The translations under genes were made by a program, and so were the position numbers. The notes beneath the pieces are model-generated. The model ran no database searches. It worked only from the letters and a program-made list of their open reading frames with translations, and had not been told where the DNA came from. A stretch of 64,000 bases of DNA. Origin: Bradyrhizobium sp. NDS-1. GTDB taxonomy: Bacteria; Pseudomonadota; Alphaproteobacteria; Rhizobiales; Xanthobacteraceae. Shown here piece by piece: positions 53,551-64,000 of the stretch; within the stretch, counting starts at the first letter, position 1; the number at the start of each line of letters is the position of its first letter. The stretch is taken from positions 1,721,501 to 1,785,500 of the forward strand of contig NZ_CP136628.1 of assembly GCF_032918005.1 (NCBI RefSeq), in the 5' to 3' direction.

Positions 53551-53747
53551 GCAACGCCAGCTTGAGTGCGCCACCGGCCTTCGGGACAAGATGGCGCTTT
53601 GACGAAAGCCGTGGCGCTATTCTGCAAGTCAGGATCAGCCTCGCGATCTAACACTCTCCCATAAAAATCGACGCAGACCGCGACCGCCGTGCCGCGACTC
53701 CTCAAGCGGGAGTTCCGGGCGGACGGGCCGGCACGAGGGAGAGCGAA

Positions 53748-54959
53748 ATGGCAACTTCTTTCAAGGGATATGTGCTTGTGGGGCTCGCCGGGGCGATCGG
53801 TCTCGCAGCATCGGCCGGCGTGCCGACCTACGCGCAGGAGAAGGGCGCCATCAAGATCGGTCTGATGCTGCCGTACAAGGGCGTCTATGCAGTTCCGGCG
53901 GAAAGCATCGATCGCGGCTTTCAAATCGCACTGGAAGAGTTCGGCAACAAGAGTAACGGTCGTCCCATCGAGATTGTCCGCGCGGACGACGAGTTGACGC
54001 CGAGCGTGGGCGTTCAGAGATTCAACAAGTTCGTTCAGTCGGACAAGGTCGACCTGGTTGCCGGTGTCGTCGGTTCGAATGTCGGCATTGCCATCTCGGA
54101 GCTTGCCGACAAGAACAAAATGCCGATGGTGTTCGTAAACGCTTTCGCGGACGAGATCACCGGCAAGTTCTGCAGCCCATACATCGCCCGCACCTCTTTC
54201 AGCGCCAACGGATTTGAATATGCCTCCGGCAAGTACTGGGCAAGCAAGGGGATCAAGACCGCCGTGACGATGGGGCCTGATTACTCTGCGGGCCGCGCAT
54301 TCATCGGGGGGTTCAAGCGCGGCTTCGAAGACAACGGCGGAAAGGTTATCGAGGAAATCTGGACACCGTTCCAGAAGACAAAGGATTACAGCGCCGCATT
54401 GACGCAGGCTGCCAACTCCGGCGCGCAAATCATCTACGCATTCTATGCAGGCGCGGAAGCAATCCAGGTCGTCAAGCAGCACGCCGATTTCGGCCTTCGC
54501 ACCAAGATTCCGCTTATTGGCGATCACTGGGTCTACGACGAGGCGCTGTGGCCCGCACTCGGCGATCTGGCGCTCAATGCCCAGCACGTCGCCACGCATT
54601 ACCCCAGCATCGAAACCGAGGTGAATCAGAAGTTCGTCAAGGCCTATAACGCAAAGTACAAGCAGGATCCCGACGTGAGCGCGGCGCTTGGTTACGACAA
54701 CGGCAAGGCCATCATGCTCACTCTCGAAAAGCTCGGCGGCGAGATGCCGCAAGACCGCGCGAAGTTCATTTCGACCATGCGAGACCTGACGTTCGATTCG
54801 CCACGCGGGAAGATCAAGTTCAACGCGCAGAACAGCGCATTGCTTGAGAAGGTCTATGTGGTCGAGATCGTCAAGGGCCCCGACGGCAAGATGCAGCGTA
54901 AGCCGCTGGACCAGTTTCCTGGCGCTGGCGATCTGCCGGGTTGCACGAAATCGTTCTGA
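53748..54959 (+). CDS. Branched-chain amino acid-type ABC binding protein
   Basis: The 403-residue periplasmic protein has a signal peptide ending in PTYAQ near residue 27, then IKIGLMLPYKGVYAVPAESI, AGVVGSNVGIAISELADKNKMP and ARTSFSANGFEYASGKYWASKGIKT. The type I fold of LivJ relatives is clear. Many members of this subgroup bind aromatic or other non-amino-acid ligands. It is the first gene of an import unit with a CoA transferase, SDR and GST. Confidence 0.86.
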   Translation: MATSFKGYVLVGLAGAIGLAASAGVPTYAQEKGAIKIGLMLPYKGVYAVPAESIDRGFQIALEEFGNKSNGRPIEIVRADDELTPSVGVQRFNKFVQSDKVDLVAGVVGSNVGIAISELADKNKMPMVFVNAFADEITGKFCSPYIARTSFSANGFEYASGKYWASKGIKTAVTMGPDYSAGRAFIGGFKRGFEDNGGKVIEEIWTPFQKTKDYSAALTQAANSGAQIIYAFYAGAEAIQVVKQHADFGLRTKIPLIGDHWVYDEALWPALGDLALNAQHVATHYPSIETEVNQKFVKAYNAKYKQDPDVSAALGYDNGKAIMLTLEKLGGEMPQDRAKFISTMRDLTFDSPRGKIKFNAQNSALLEKVYVVEIVKGPDGKMQRKPLDQFPGAGDLPGCTKSF

Positions 54960-55012
54960 TCCGAGGCGGGCTTCGCCCCGGCGGGCCCGCGTCTCTCGAA
55001 TTTGGGTGAAGC

Positions 55013-55891
55013 ATGCAGCCTTTCATGATTCAACTTCTCAACGGCGTGCAGTTGAGCATGTTGGTGTTCCTTCTCGCCGTCGGCCTTACATTGATCTTCG
55101 GGCTGATGAACATTCTCAATCTGGCTCACGGCGCCTTCTTTACGATGGGGGCCTATTTCGGGTTGGTCGTCGCCAACAACACGGGTTCGTTCTGGCTCGC
55201 GCTGCTCGTTGGTCCGCTGCTCCCGTTCGCGGCCGGTTTCATCCTGCAGTTCTTCGTGCTGCAGCCCCTGGCGCAGCGCGGCCGCTCGACGCATCTCGAT
55301 CTTGCGTTGCTGACGTTTGGCCTGCTGTTCGCCACCGCCGGCGCAGTCGAGTATATCTTTGGATCGGCGTTTCACAGCATTGTCACGCCTGATGTCCTGA
55401 TGGGCCGTGTCGCCTTGCTGGGAATTGAATATCCGATCTATCGGCTATTCATCATCGCAATTGGCATCGTCATCGCCGTCGGGCTCATCCTGGTGATCGA
55501 TCGCACCCTGGTCGGGGCCACGCTGCGGGCCGGGGTCGACAACCGCGAGATGGTCACGGCGCTCGGCATCAACATCAATGTCTTGTTCGCGCTGGTATTC
55601 GGGTTCGGTTCCGCGCTAGCCGGATTTGCCGGCGTCGTCTCGGCGCCGGTTATGAGCATCTACTCCAGCATGGGCATCGGAATTGTCGTCACGACCTTTG
55701 TGGTCGTGGTGGTGGGCGGCCTCGGCAATCTCAAGGGGTCGTTCTACGCCTCGCTTATCGTCGGCATGACGGATACATTTGCTCAGGCCTATCTTCCGGA
55801 AGCCGAGCTGTTTGCAATCTACATCCTTCTGATAGCTGTGATGATCTTTCGCCCGCAGGGCCTTTTCGGCGCGGTCGGGAGGGTTGCATGA
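55013..55891 (+). CDS. livH: LivH-type ABC permease
   Basis: This 292-residue permease has GLMNILNLAHGAFFTMGAY near residues 29-47 and GGLGNLKGSFYASLIVGMTD in the C-terminal part, both typical of LivH. It starts 53 bases after the binding protein and overlaps livM by four bases. Confidence 0.88.
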   Translation: MQPFMIQLLNGVQLSMLVFLLAVGLTLIFGLMNILNLAHGAFFTMGAYFGLVVANNTGSFWLALLVGPLLPFAAGFILQFFVLQPLAQRGRSTHLDLALLTFGLLFATAGAVEYIFGSAFHSIVTPDVLMGRVALLGIEYPIYRLFIIAIGIVIAVGLILVIDRTLVGATLRAGVDNREMVTALGININVLFALVFGFGSALAGFAGVVSAPVMSIYSSMGIGIVVTTFVVVVVGGLGNLKGSFYASLIVGMTDTFAQAYLPEAELFAIYILLIAVMIFRPQGLFGAVGRVA

Positions 55892-56888
55892 GCGCAGATG
55901 TCACGCTCACGAGCGAGCGGAGAGCCGGCGCAATGAAGCCTCTGCCGCTTCCCGCTTCACGTCGTGCGTACGCCGCCTTGTTCGTCACTATTGGCTTCGG
56001 CTTATGCGCGCTGCCATCGTTCGTGTCTGGCTACGTCATGACCCTGGCAGTCGAAGTCATGATCGCGGGAATATTTGCATCTGGCATCAATCTTCTGACC
56101 GGATACACCGGTCTCGTATCTCTAGGACAGGCGATGTTTCTCGGGTTCGGGGGATACGGCATCGCGATCGGAACGGCTCTGTTGGGCTGGCCGCTGTGGA
56201 TCTCAGCCCCGGTCACGTTAGTAGTCGTGGCCGCAATCGCGGCGCCAATCGGCGCGATTTGCACCCGGACGCGTGGCGTTGAATTCCTCCTGATCACACT
56301 GGCGTTCTCGCAGATGTTCTATGGCGCCGCGATCAAGTTGCGCTGGACCAACGGGTCGGATGGAATGACGGGAATTCCGCGCCCCGATCTGTCGCTGCTC
56401 GGCATGAGCGCGGACAACCCCACCGTCTTCTATTATTACGTACTCGTTGTCGCGGTTCTCTCCCTGCTGATGCTGTGGCGGATCGTAACTTCGCCCTTTG
56501 GCAGCGTCCTCGTCGGCATTCGTGAAAACGAGCGTCGCATGATGTCGATGGGATATGCGGTCGCCAACTACAAGGTCGGATCGTTCGCGCTGGCTGCCGT
56601 GATCTGTGCGGTCGCAGGTATTCTTCAGTCACAGTACACCTATTTCGTCAATCCCGATGCGATGAGCTGGCAGATGAGCGGTGAGGGAGTTCTGATGGTC
56701 ATCATCGGCGGCGCCAATGTAATTCTAGGGCCATTTGTGGGAGCCGCGGTCTTCGTCGTGGTCAAGCAGGCGCTGAGCATGATTACGGAAGAATACAATT
56801 TGTTCTTCGGTATCTTCTTCATGCTTGTGGTCGCGTTCTTCCGCGGTGGCGTTCTCGGCTCCATCAGCGCGCTGATCGGAAAACGGCA

Positions 56889-56892
<4 letters not shown>
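55888..56892 (+). CDS. livM: LivM-type ABC permease
   Basis: This 334-residue permease has GYTGLVSLGQAMFLGFGGYG near 63-82 and the LivM segment RWTNGSDGMTGIPRPDLS near 150-167. It overlaps livH and livG by four bases each. Substrate is that of the binding protein, not determined. Confidence 0.88.
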
Positions 56893-57627
<735 letters not shown>

Positions 57628-57635
<8 letters not shown>

Positions 57636-58329
57636 GGTCGAGCACCTTCACACCTATTATGGCGAAAGCCACGTCCTGCAAGGCGTTGATCTCTCCGTAA
57701 CCACCGCGCAGTGCGTGGCGGTGCTCGGCCGCAACGGTGCTGGCAAGACGACGACGCTGCGCTCAATATTGGGGCTGACGCCCGCGCGGCGTGGCCGCGT
57801 TGTCTTCAATGAGATTGACATCACACGGCTGCCGACGCATCGGATCGTGAAATCCGGCATTGCCTTCGTGCCGGAGGATCGCGGCATCTTCCCCACCGTA
57901 ACTGTCGAAGAGCATCTTGCCATTGCCTATGGTGCGTCGAAACGCCGGCCCCGACGTAAGCCCATCGAGTATGTGTTCGAGATATTTCCCCGCCTTGCCG
58001 AACGGCGCAAGAGTCTCGGCGGACAATTGTCTGGCGGTGAGCAGCAGATGCTGGCTATCGGGCGGGCGCTGGTGGCAGGTCCAGACCTCATGATTCTCGA
58101 TGAGCCCAGCGAAGGCCTGGCGCCGGTGATCATAGAGAAGCTCGAAGCCGTGCTCATGGACATCAAGGCGTCCGGGACCCCGCTTCTGCTGGTGGAGCAG
58201 AACTATCACCTTGCGACCCAACTGGCTGACTATGTCTACGTGCTCAGTCAGGGGCGGGTTCAATTCGCCGGCGACACGAAATCCCTGATCGAGAACGACG
58301 ATATCAGGCGCATGTATTTGAGCGTGTGA
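57628..58329 (+). CDS. livF: LivF-type ABC ATPase
   Basis: The 233-residue ATPase has Walker A GRNGAGKT, signature LSGGEQQM and Walker B LMILDEPSEGLAP. The SEGLAP wording is typical of LivF. It ends the import part; the CoA transferase follows 32 bases later. Confidence 0.88.
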
Positions 58330-58361
58330 CAAGACGACGGACCAACGGAGGAAGTGAGGAA

Positions 58362-59564
58362 ATGCCAGGACCTTTGAGCGGAGTGCGCGTCCTGGATCTG
58401 ACAGCGGTGGTGTCGGGTCCATACGCGACCATGTTTCTGGCGGATCAGGGAGCGGATGTGCTCAAGATCGAGCCGACGAGCGGCGACGGCACGCGCCGGA
58501 GCCGGACGCTGATCGACGCGGCCGGCGAGTTCTCGGCGCTGTTCGTTTCGTGCAATCGCGGCAAGCGCTCCCTTTCGATCGATATCAAGAGCGAGACGGG
58601 CCGCGAGGTGCTGGCCAAGCTGGCGGCGCAGAGCGACGTGCTGGTGCAGAACTTCCGTCCCGGCACAATGGAGCGCCTCGGACTCGGCCAGGAGGAGCTG
58701 CGCAAGAAGTACCCGCGGCTGATTTATGTCTCGATCAGCGGGGTCGGCGACAGCGGGCCGTATGTGAAGAAGCGCGTCTATGATCCGATCGTGCAGGCGC
58801 TGTCCGGTTTTGCCGACATTCAGTCGCAGCCGGTGACCAATCGCCCGCAGATGATCCGCACCATCGTTTGCGACAAGACAACGTCGGTGTTCACGGCGCA
58901 GGCGGTGTCCTCGGCGCTTTATGCACGGGAGAAGACCGGGCAGGGCGACCACATCCAGGTGGCAATGCTGGATGCCATGATCTCGTATCTGTGGCCGGAA
59001 GGCATGATGCAATATACGGTGGTCGGCGCCGAGGCCACGACCACGGATCCCAACGATCGGCCGGACCTCGTATTCAAGACGCTCGACGGCTATATCACCT
59101 GCGGCACGATTTCGGACTCCGAATGGCAGGGCTTCTGCAAGGCGTCGGGCGATCCAAAGCTGGCCGAGGACGAGCGGTTTGCGACCCCGGGGGCGCGCTT
59201 CGTAAACGCCACCGCGCGCATCAACAAGATGCAGGAGTACATCGCTGAGCGAACCACCGCTGAGTGGCTGCAGCGGTTGGATGCCGCCGATGTGCCGTGC
59301 GCGCCGATCTTGCGTCGCGGAGAGATCGTCCAGAACGAGCAGGTCGTAGCGCGCAGGCTGATCGAAGAGTTCGACCAGCCGACGGTGGGGCGGGTGCGGC
59401 AGCCCAAGCCTGCGGCCATCTTCGAGGTCAACAAGGCCGCCATCGGTGGTCCGGCGCCACGGGTAGGTGAACACTCGCGCGTGGTACTGCGCGAGCTCGG
59501 CTACAGTGACAGCGCAATCGATGCGATGATCGCGAACAAGTCCGTCCGCGCGGCGTCCAAGTAG
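58362..59564 (+). CDS. CaiB/BaiF-type family III CoA transferase
   Basis: This 400-residue enzyme has GVRVLDLTAVVSGPYATMFLADQGADVLKIE at 7-37 and NFRPGTMERLGL at 97-108. The candidate catalytic Asp is Asp171 in VCDKTTS. It moves CoA between carboxylic acids, activating an imported acid. The start at 58362 has GAGGAA upstream. Acids are not distinguishable by sequence alone. Confidence 0.86.
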   Translation: MPGPLSGVRVLDLTAVVSGPYATMFLADQGADVLKIEPTSGDGTRRSRTLIDAAGEFSALFVSCNRGKRSLSIDIKSETGREVLAKLAAQSDVLVQNFRPGTMERLGLGQEELRKKYPRLIYVSISGVGDSGPYVKKRVYDPIVQALSGFADIQSQPVTNRPQMIRTIVCDKTTSVFTAQAVSSALYAREKTGQGDHIQVAMLDAMISYLWPEGMMQYTVVGAEATTTDPNDRPDLVFKTLDGYITCGTISDSEWQGFCKASGDPKLAEDERFATPGARFVNATARINKMQEYIAERTTAEWLQRLDAADVPCAPILRRGEIVQNEQVVARRLIEEFDQPTVGRVRQPKPAAIFEVNKAAIGGPAPRVGEHSRVVLRELGYSDSAIDAMIANKSVRAASK

Positions 59565-59587
59565 AAACTGATGTTGTGGAGACAGCA

Positions 59588-60331
59588 ATGACGAAGTCAA
59601 ACGGTGTAGCCCTTCTGGTCGGTGCGGGGGACGCCATAGGCGCAGCCGTGGCGCGCCGTTTTGCGCAAGGCGGGTACAAGGTCTGCATCGCACGGCGAGA
59701 GGCCGCCAAATCTCAGGCACTGGTTGACGAACTCAGCGCAGCTGGACATGAGGTGCGTGCTTACAGCGTCGATGCGCGCAAGGAAGAGGAAATTCAGAAA
59801 CTGTTCACGGATGTCGAGAGAGATGTCGGTCCGATCGAAGTGTGTCTCTTCAACGCCGGATCGAACGTGAACAAGCCATTGCTAGAGACGACTGAGAAGC
59901 TGTTCTTCAAGGCCTGGGAACTTGCTTGCTATGCGGGTTTTCTAGTGGGCCGTGAGGCGGCGAAGCACATGTCCACACGTGGACGGGGTACGATGCTGTT
60001 CACCGGCGCGACCGCAAGCGTTCGAGGAGGAAAGGGCTTTGTAGCATTTTCGGCGGCAAAGTTCGGCTTGCGGGCGGTCGCCCAAGCGATGGCCCGTGAG
60101 CTTGGACCGAAGAACGTTCACGTCGTCCATCTCTTGATCGACGCGGGCGTTGACAGCGAAGCCATTCATCAGCGCATGAAGGCGGCGACCGGAGTCAGCG
60201 CTAGCGAAATTCCACCCGATAGCCTTACCAAAACGGCTTCCATTGCCGAAGCGTACTGGTTTGCTCACCAGCAATCCAGAGACGGCTGGACTCACGAACT
60301 CGATTTGCGCCCGTCGGTGGAGACATGGTGA
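59588..60331 (+). CDS. SDR-family protein lacking the catalytic tyrosine
   Basis: The 247-residue Rossmann protein has GAGDAIG at 12-18, FNAGS at 88-92 and Ser144, but the YxxxK motif reads FSAAK, with Phe154 at the Tyr place and Lys158 kept. Dehydrogenase activity may be lost or altered. RBS GGAG lies before 59588. It ends as TGATG with the GST gene. Confidence 0.8.
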   Translation: MTKSNGVALLVGAGDAIGAAVARRFAQGGYKVCIARREAAKSQALVDELSAAGHEVRAYSVDARKEEEIQKLFTDVERDVGPIEVCLFNAGSNVNKPLLETTEKLFFKAWELACYAGFLVGREAAKHMSTRGRGTMLFTGATASVRGGKGFVAFSAAKFGLRAVAQAMARELGPKNVHVVHLLIDAGVDSEAIHQRMKAATGVSASEIPPDSLTKTASIAEAYWFAHQQSRDGWTHELDLRPSVETW

Positions 60332-60978
60332 TGACAGATGGTCTCATCCTGTGGGGTGTCGGCACCTCACGCACCATTCGCGCGCATTGGGCGCTTCATG
60401 AACTCGATCTTCCGTACCAGTCGCGGCCGATCCTGCCGCGATCGGGAGAGACCAAGACGGCGGAATATACGGCGCTGAATCCGCGCCAGAAGATTCCGCT
60501 TCTGCAGGACGGTGACCTGACCATCGGAGAAAGTGCTGCGATCGTAGCGTATCTGGCCAGCAAGCACCGGACGTCCGATGGCGGCCTCGTTCCGAGCTGC
60601 CCGAAGCTTTACGCGAAGTGGCTGGAGTGGTGCTTCTTTATCGTAACCGAACTGGATTCAACGAGCCTGTATGTCATGAGGCGGCATGGCACCAACAAGG
60701 GGCTGGCCCACATCTACGGCGAAGCTCCTCAGGTCGTTTCCCAGGCTGCCGAGTACTTTCGCGGGCAACTCCGCCATGTCGACGTTGCGCTGTCCGACGG
60801 CCGTCAATACCTCATGGGAAACCAGTTCACCACGGCCGATATATTGCTAACGACCTGTCTGACATGGGCGATCGAATACGGCGTCGGGATCTGCGACAGT
60901 GCCGTTCCGTATCTTGAGCGCGTTACCTCGCGCGAGGGATACCGGAGCGGGGAAAGGGCAAATCTCGCTCAGATCTAG
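60331..60978 (+). CDS. Glutathione S-transferase family protein
   Basis: This 215-residue protein has the thioredoxin-like N-domain (LWGVGTSRTIRAHWALHEL, then NPRQKIPLLQDGDLTIGESAAIVAYLAS with the cis-Pro and Glu-Ser glutathione motif) and a helical C-domain (MGNQFTTADILLTTCL). Start 60331 is preferred because it overlaps the SDR stop and has GGAG nine bases upstream; ATG 60325 is the alternative. It ends the unit. It may detoxify or isomerise an intermediate. Confidence 0.84.
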   Translation: MTDGLILWGVGTSRTIRAHWALHELDLPYQSRPILPRSGETKTAEYTALNPRQKIPLLQDGDLTIGESAAIVAYLASKHRTSDGGLVPSCPKLYAKWLEWCFFIVTELDSTSLYVMRRHGTNKGLAHIYGEAPQVVSQAAEYFRGQLRHVDVALSDGRQYLMGNQFTTADILLTTCLTWAIEYGVGICDSAVPYLERVTSREGYRSGERANLAQI

Positions 60979-61187
60979 GACGAGAGCAGAGGGGAGATGA
61001 CCACCTCCCGGACCGTTTTGGCAGCTAACGAGGTCATCACGAGCGATCTCCTGCGCCGCTACGGCGCGCCATGCACGCAATGATTGGCAATGTGAGGCGT
61101 CTTCACCTGGATTAAGTACTTGCGCTCTGCCTCGCCGGCTAAGCACTCGCGACATCGCTTCGCCTGCACCCCCCGCAGCTTTTCTGC

Positions 61188-61619
61188 GTGGCAGGCGATG
61201 GCCCATGTTCGCACGACGCGAGCGAGAGGATGCTCGACATGGCCGTCCGTCATGCCACGAGCCGCGTCCAGTTCGGCGAGCCGGTTGCGAACTATCAGCT
61301 CGTCCAGGCGATGATCGCCGACTGCCGCACCGAGATCTTTGCGGCGCAATCGATGATTCTCGAGACGGCGTGCAAGCGCGACCGCGGCGAAGACGTCGCG
61401 ATCGAAGCGTCGATGTGCAAGTATTTCGCGACGGAGATGTGCGGCCGCGTGGCCGACCGTTGCGTGCGGACGTTCGGCGGCGCCGGCTATATCGCGGACC
61501 TTTCGTCGATCGAGCGCTGGTACAGGGACGTCCGCCTGTTCCGGCTCTACGAGGGCACCAAACAGATTCATCAGCTCAACATCGCGCGGCTGGTGCTGCG
61601 GGACGGCGTGAGCGAGTGA
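61188..61619 (+). pseudogene. C-terminal remnant of an acyl-CoA dehydrogenase
   Basis: About 133 residues from 61221 onward match the C-terminal helical domain of acyl-CoA dehydrogenases (ERMLDMAVRHATSRVQFGEP, TFGGAGYIADLSSIERWYRDVRLFRLYEGT). The usual ~380-residue enzyme is 5'-truncated; preceding sequence does not match in any frame. Conserved Arg and YEG-like end are present. A short 28-codon ORF at 60997-61083 upstream has no recognised relation. Confidence 0.8.
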
Positions 61620-61657
61620 CTCAATTCAATGTGGTCGACCAAGTGCGCCCGGTCGAT

Positions 61658-64000
61658 TCAATGGGCGGGCAATGGCTTGCTCTTCACGAGTTCCCGCAGA
61701 CGCTGGAACGTCACGTAGAGCATCGGCACCAGGAAGATTCCGATCGAGCTCGCGGCGAGCATCCCCGCAAACACGGCTGTACCGACAGCCCTGCGGCTGA
61801 GCTCCGCAGCGCCGGTCGCGATCACGAGCGGCAGCAGACCAAGGATGAAGGCCACGGAGGTCATCATGACCGCGCGGAAGCGCATATGGGCGCCCTGGAC
61901 CGCGGCGTCCTCTAGCGCCACGCCCGCTTCGCGTTGCTCCTTGGCGAATTCGACGATCAGAATCCCGTTTTTGGCGGCGAGCGCGATCAGCACCACCAGC
62001 CCGACCTGGCCGTAGAGGTCGAGATTGAGGCCTGCGAGCTTGATGCCGACATAGGAGCCGAGCACGCCGACGACGACGGACAGAAGCACCGGGATCGGGA
62101 TCACCGTGCTCTCATAGAGCGCCACCAGGAACAAATAGGCGAACAGCACGGCAAGCATCAGCACGATCCCGGTCTGGCCGGCCGCCTGTTGCTCCTGGTA
62201 CGCGGTGCCGGTCCATGCGAAACTGTAACCCACGGGCAGCACGGCATTTGAGACATCGGCCATCGCGGCCATCGCGGTGCCCGAGGAGACGCCGGGGGCC
62301 GGGCTGCCGTTCACTGTGACCGAGCGGTAATTGTTGTAGCGGGTGATCACCTGGGGCCCGGTCACGATCCTGACCCCAGCCAGCGATCTGATCGGCACCA
62401 TCTGTCCGGCGGCGTTGCGCAGATAGATGCGCCATATGTCAGAGATATCGCTGCGGTCGAACGCTTCGCCCTGGACGTTAACCTGCCAGGTGCGGCCAAA
62501 CCGGTTGAAGTTGTTGACGTAGATGCCGCCGAGCGTCGCCTGCAGGGCGGTGAAGATATCGCTGATCGTCACTCCGAGCGCCTGCGCCTTGCCGCGGTCG
62601 ATGTCGAGATGGATCGACGGATTGGTCGCTGTGAAGGTGGAAAAGACGCGCGCCAGACGTGGATCGGCATTGGCGGCGCCGATCAGCGCGTTTGTGACGC
62701 TCGAGATCTCGGCCGGGCTCTGTCCTTCCAGTGCCTGGAGCTGGTATTCGAACCCGCCGCCGGTGGAGAGACCGATGATCGGTGGCAGGTTGAACGGCAG
62801 CACATTGGCCTGTCGGATCTGCGCGCCGGCCGCGAAGGTCTGCCGGATCAGTGCTTGCGCGGAATCCGTTGCTGCCTTGCGGTCGGCAAATGGCTTCAGG
62901 CGCGTCACGACCAGCGCGCTGTTCGATTCGGAGGCGCCGTCGAGCAGGGAAAAGCCGACGATGGCAAGAACGTGGTCGACAGCTGGCATCTGCTTCAGGA
63001 TGTCTTCGATCTCTCGGGTGACTTCGCTGGTTCGCGCCACCGACGCGCCGTCCGGCAATTGCACCGAGGTGAAGAAGGCGCCCTGATCTTCCTCGGGCAG
63101 GAAACCCGTCGGCGTGATCAGCGACATGCCGAAGATGCCGGCGGCAAGGAGCGCGACGAGCAGAGCGGAGAGGCTGGCCATGCGCACGAGGCGACGGACG
63201 CCGCTGCTGTAGCGGTCGCGAATCCAGTCGATCGAGCCGAGGACGCGGCCCATAATGCCGCGCCTGGGTCCGGCGTGGCGCAGGAACAGCGCGCACAGAG
63301 CGGGCGACAGTGTCAGCGCGTTCAACGCTGAGATCACCATCGCGGCGCTGATCGTCACCGCGAACTGGCGAAACAGAGTTCCGGAAACGCCTGGAATGAA
63401 TGCAATAGGTACGAAGACCGACAGCAGCACCAGGGTGATCGCCACGATCGGTGCGGTGATCTGGGTCATGGCCTTCTTGCTGGCCTCGGTCGGAGAAAGG
63501 TCAGGCTCCTCCTGCATGACCCGTTCGACGTTCTCGACGACGACGATGGCATCGTCCACGACGATGCCGATCGCGAGCACCATCGCCAGCAGGGATACCG
63601 TATTGGCGGAATAACCCAGCACCAGCAGGACGGCGAATGTGCCGATCAGGCTCACCGGAACCGCGATTGCCGGGATGACCGTGGCTCGGAGATTGCCGAG
63701 GAAGAGGTACACCACGATCACGACCAGCACGAAGGCCTCGCCCAGCGTCTGCAACACCTCCGCGATGGTGTCGCGCACGAAGCTCGTGGAATCGTATTGC
63801 ACGAGGTAGCTCAGCCCGGCGGGGAAGTGCTGCGACAGCCGCTGCATCGTCGCCGCCACGGCTTGCGCGGTGGTCACCGCGTTGGCGCCCGGCGCCAGAT
63901 AGATCGCGACCGGTACGGCTGCGCGTCCGTCGATCCGCGCTTCGCTGTCGAGGTTTTGCGCGCCCATCTCGACACGGGCAACGTCCTTCACCAGCAGGGA
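61658..64000 (-). CDS. RND efflux pump inner-membrane subunit (AcrB/MexB-like), 5' part outside the window
   Basis: The visible 780 residues are the C-terminal three quarters of a hydrophobe/amphiphile RND transporter. They include [22 protein letters not shown] with the proton-relay aspartates, the porter segments and [37 protein letters not shown] near the end. It works with a membrane-fusion protein and outer-membrane channel that should lie upstream, off the right edge. The reading frame stays open to base 64000. It is convergent with the acyl-CoA dehydrogenase remnant. Confidence 0.9.
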   Translation of the reverse strand, partial: SLLVKDVARVEMGAQNLDSEARIDGRAAVPVAIYLAPGANAVTTAQAVAATMQRLSQHFPAGLSYLVQYDSTSFVRDTIAEVLQTLGEAFVLVVIVVYLFLGNLRATVIPAIAVPVSLIGTFAVLLVLGYSANTVSLLAMVLAIGIVVDDAIVVVENVERVMQEEPDLSPTEASKKAMTQITAPIVAITLVLLSVFVPIAFIPGVSGTLFRQFAVTISAAMVISALNALTLSPALCALFLRHAGPRRGIMGRVLGSIDWIRDRYSSGVRRLVRMASLSALLVALLAAGIFGMSLITPTGFLPEEDQGAFFTSVQLPDGASVARTSEVTREIEDILKQMPAVDHVLAIVGFSLLDGASESNSALVVTRLKPFADRKAATDSAQALIRQTFAAGAQIRQANVLPFNLPPIIGLSTGGGFEYQLQALEGQSPAEISSVTNALIGAANADPRLARVFSTFTATNPSIHLDIDRGKAQALGVTISDIFTALQATLGGIYVNNFNRFGRTWQVNVQGEAFDRSDISDIWRIYLRNAAGQMVPIRSLAGVRIVTGPQVITRYNNYRSVTVNGSPAPGVSSGTAMAAMADVSNAVLPVGYSFAWTGTAYQEQQAAGQTGIVLMLAVLFAYLFLVALYESTVIPIPVLLSVVVGVLGSYVGIKLAGLNLDLYGQVGLVVLIALAAKNGILIVEFAKEQREAGVALEDAAVQGAHMRFRAVMMTSVAFILGLLPLVIATGAAELSRRAVGTAVFAGMLAASSIGIFLVPMLYVTFQRLRELVKSKPLPAH

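Noticed and set aside
60997..61083. 28-codon ORF as a real gene
   Set aside because: The purine-rich leader touches the start codon, there is no family resemblance, and it lies in a rearranged junction.

Overview
The window reads as chromosomal DNA of a Bradyrhizobium-like alphaproteobacterium. It is GC-rich and densely coded, with many ATGA/TGATG operon overlaps, an unusual number of ABC uptake systems with catabolic genes beside them, and a Tad/Flp pilus locus of the rhizobial type. No rRNA, complete tRNA, CRISPR array, transposase or integrase was seen. Genus is inferred from gene content and protein character, not from a marker gene.

Layout. (A) 1-5619, minus strand: a HAD phosphatase and an APH-fold kinase, followed by a branched-chain-amino-acid-type ABC importer (livG-livF-livH-livM and the first codons of a binding protein cut by the window edge). 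(B) 5935-12744: a dipeptide-type importer (twin-arginine binding protein, two permeases, a fused double ATPase whose first ATP site looks degenerate) and a convergent amidase. (C) 12947-17643: two more APH-fold kinases, an inositol-monophosphatase-like phosphatase, and AraC and DeoR regulators. (D) 17984-23169: class III aminotransferase, glutamine-synthetase-like ligase, iron alcohol dehydrogenase and M20 amidohydrolase, which look like a route for an amine or amino alcohol. (E) 23373-36806, the most unusual part: otnK, otnC and a shikimate-dehydrogenase-like gene; a polyamine-type ABC importer; small and large subunits resembling N,N-dimethylformamidase plus a second, shorter large-subunit paralogue; a GntR/FCD regulator; and a glutamate-semialdehyde-aminomutase-like enzyme. 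Three promoters in this block share the palindrome TGATATATCA, two of them inside an identical 16-bp word, which suggests one regulon under the local GntR protein. (F) 37732-50927: Tad pilus locus (flp, cpaA, cpaB, cpaE, cpaF, tadB, tadC, three TadE/TadG-like pseudopilins, a secretin located downstream instead of between cpaB and cpaE, a lipoprotein, tadD). (G) 50971-52173: a membrane protein with an N-terminal winged-helix-like region. (H) 52681-60978: AraC regulator, a second liv-type importer, a CoA transferase, an SDR without the catalytic tyrosine, and a GST. (I) 61188-61619: an acyl-CoA dehydrogenase remnant. (J) 61658-64000: the 3' part of an RND efflux pump gene.

Working model for block E (inference): the importer brings in an amide- or formamide-type compound, the dimethylformamidase-like enzymes hydrolyse it, the aminotransferase handles the amine part, and the dehydrogenase, OtnK and OtnC send a four-carbon hydroxy-acid part through 3-oxo-tetronate phosphate to a triose phosphate. 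The substrate is not known.
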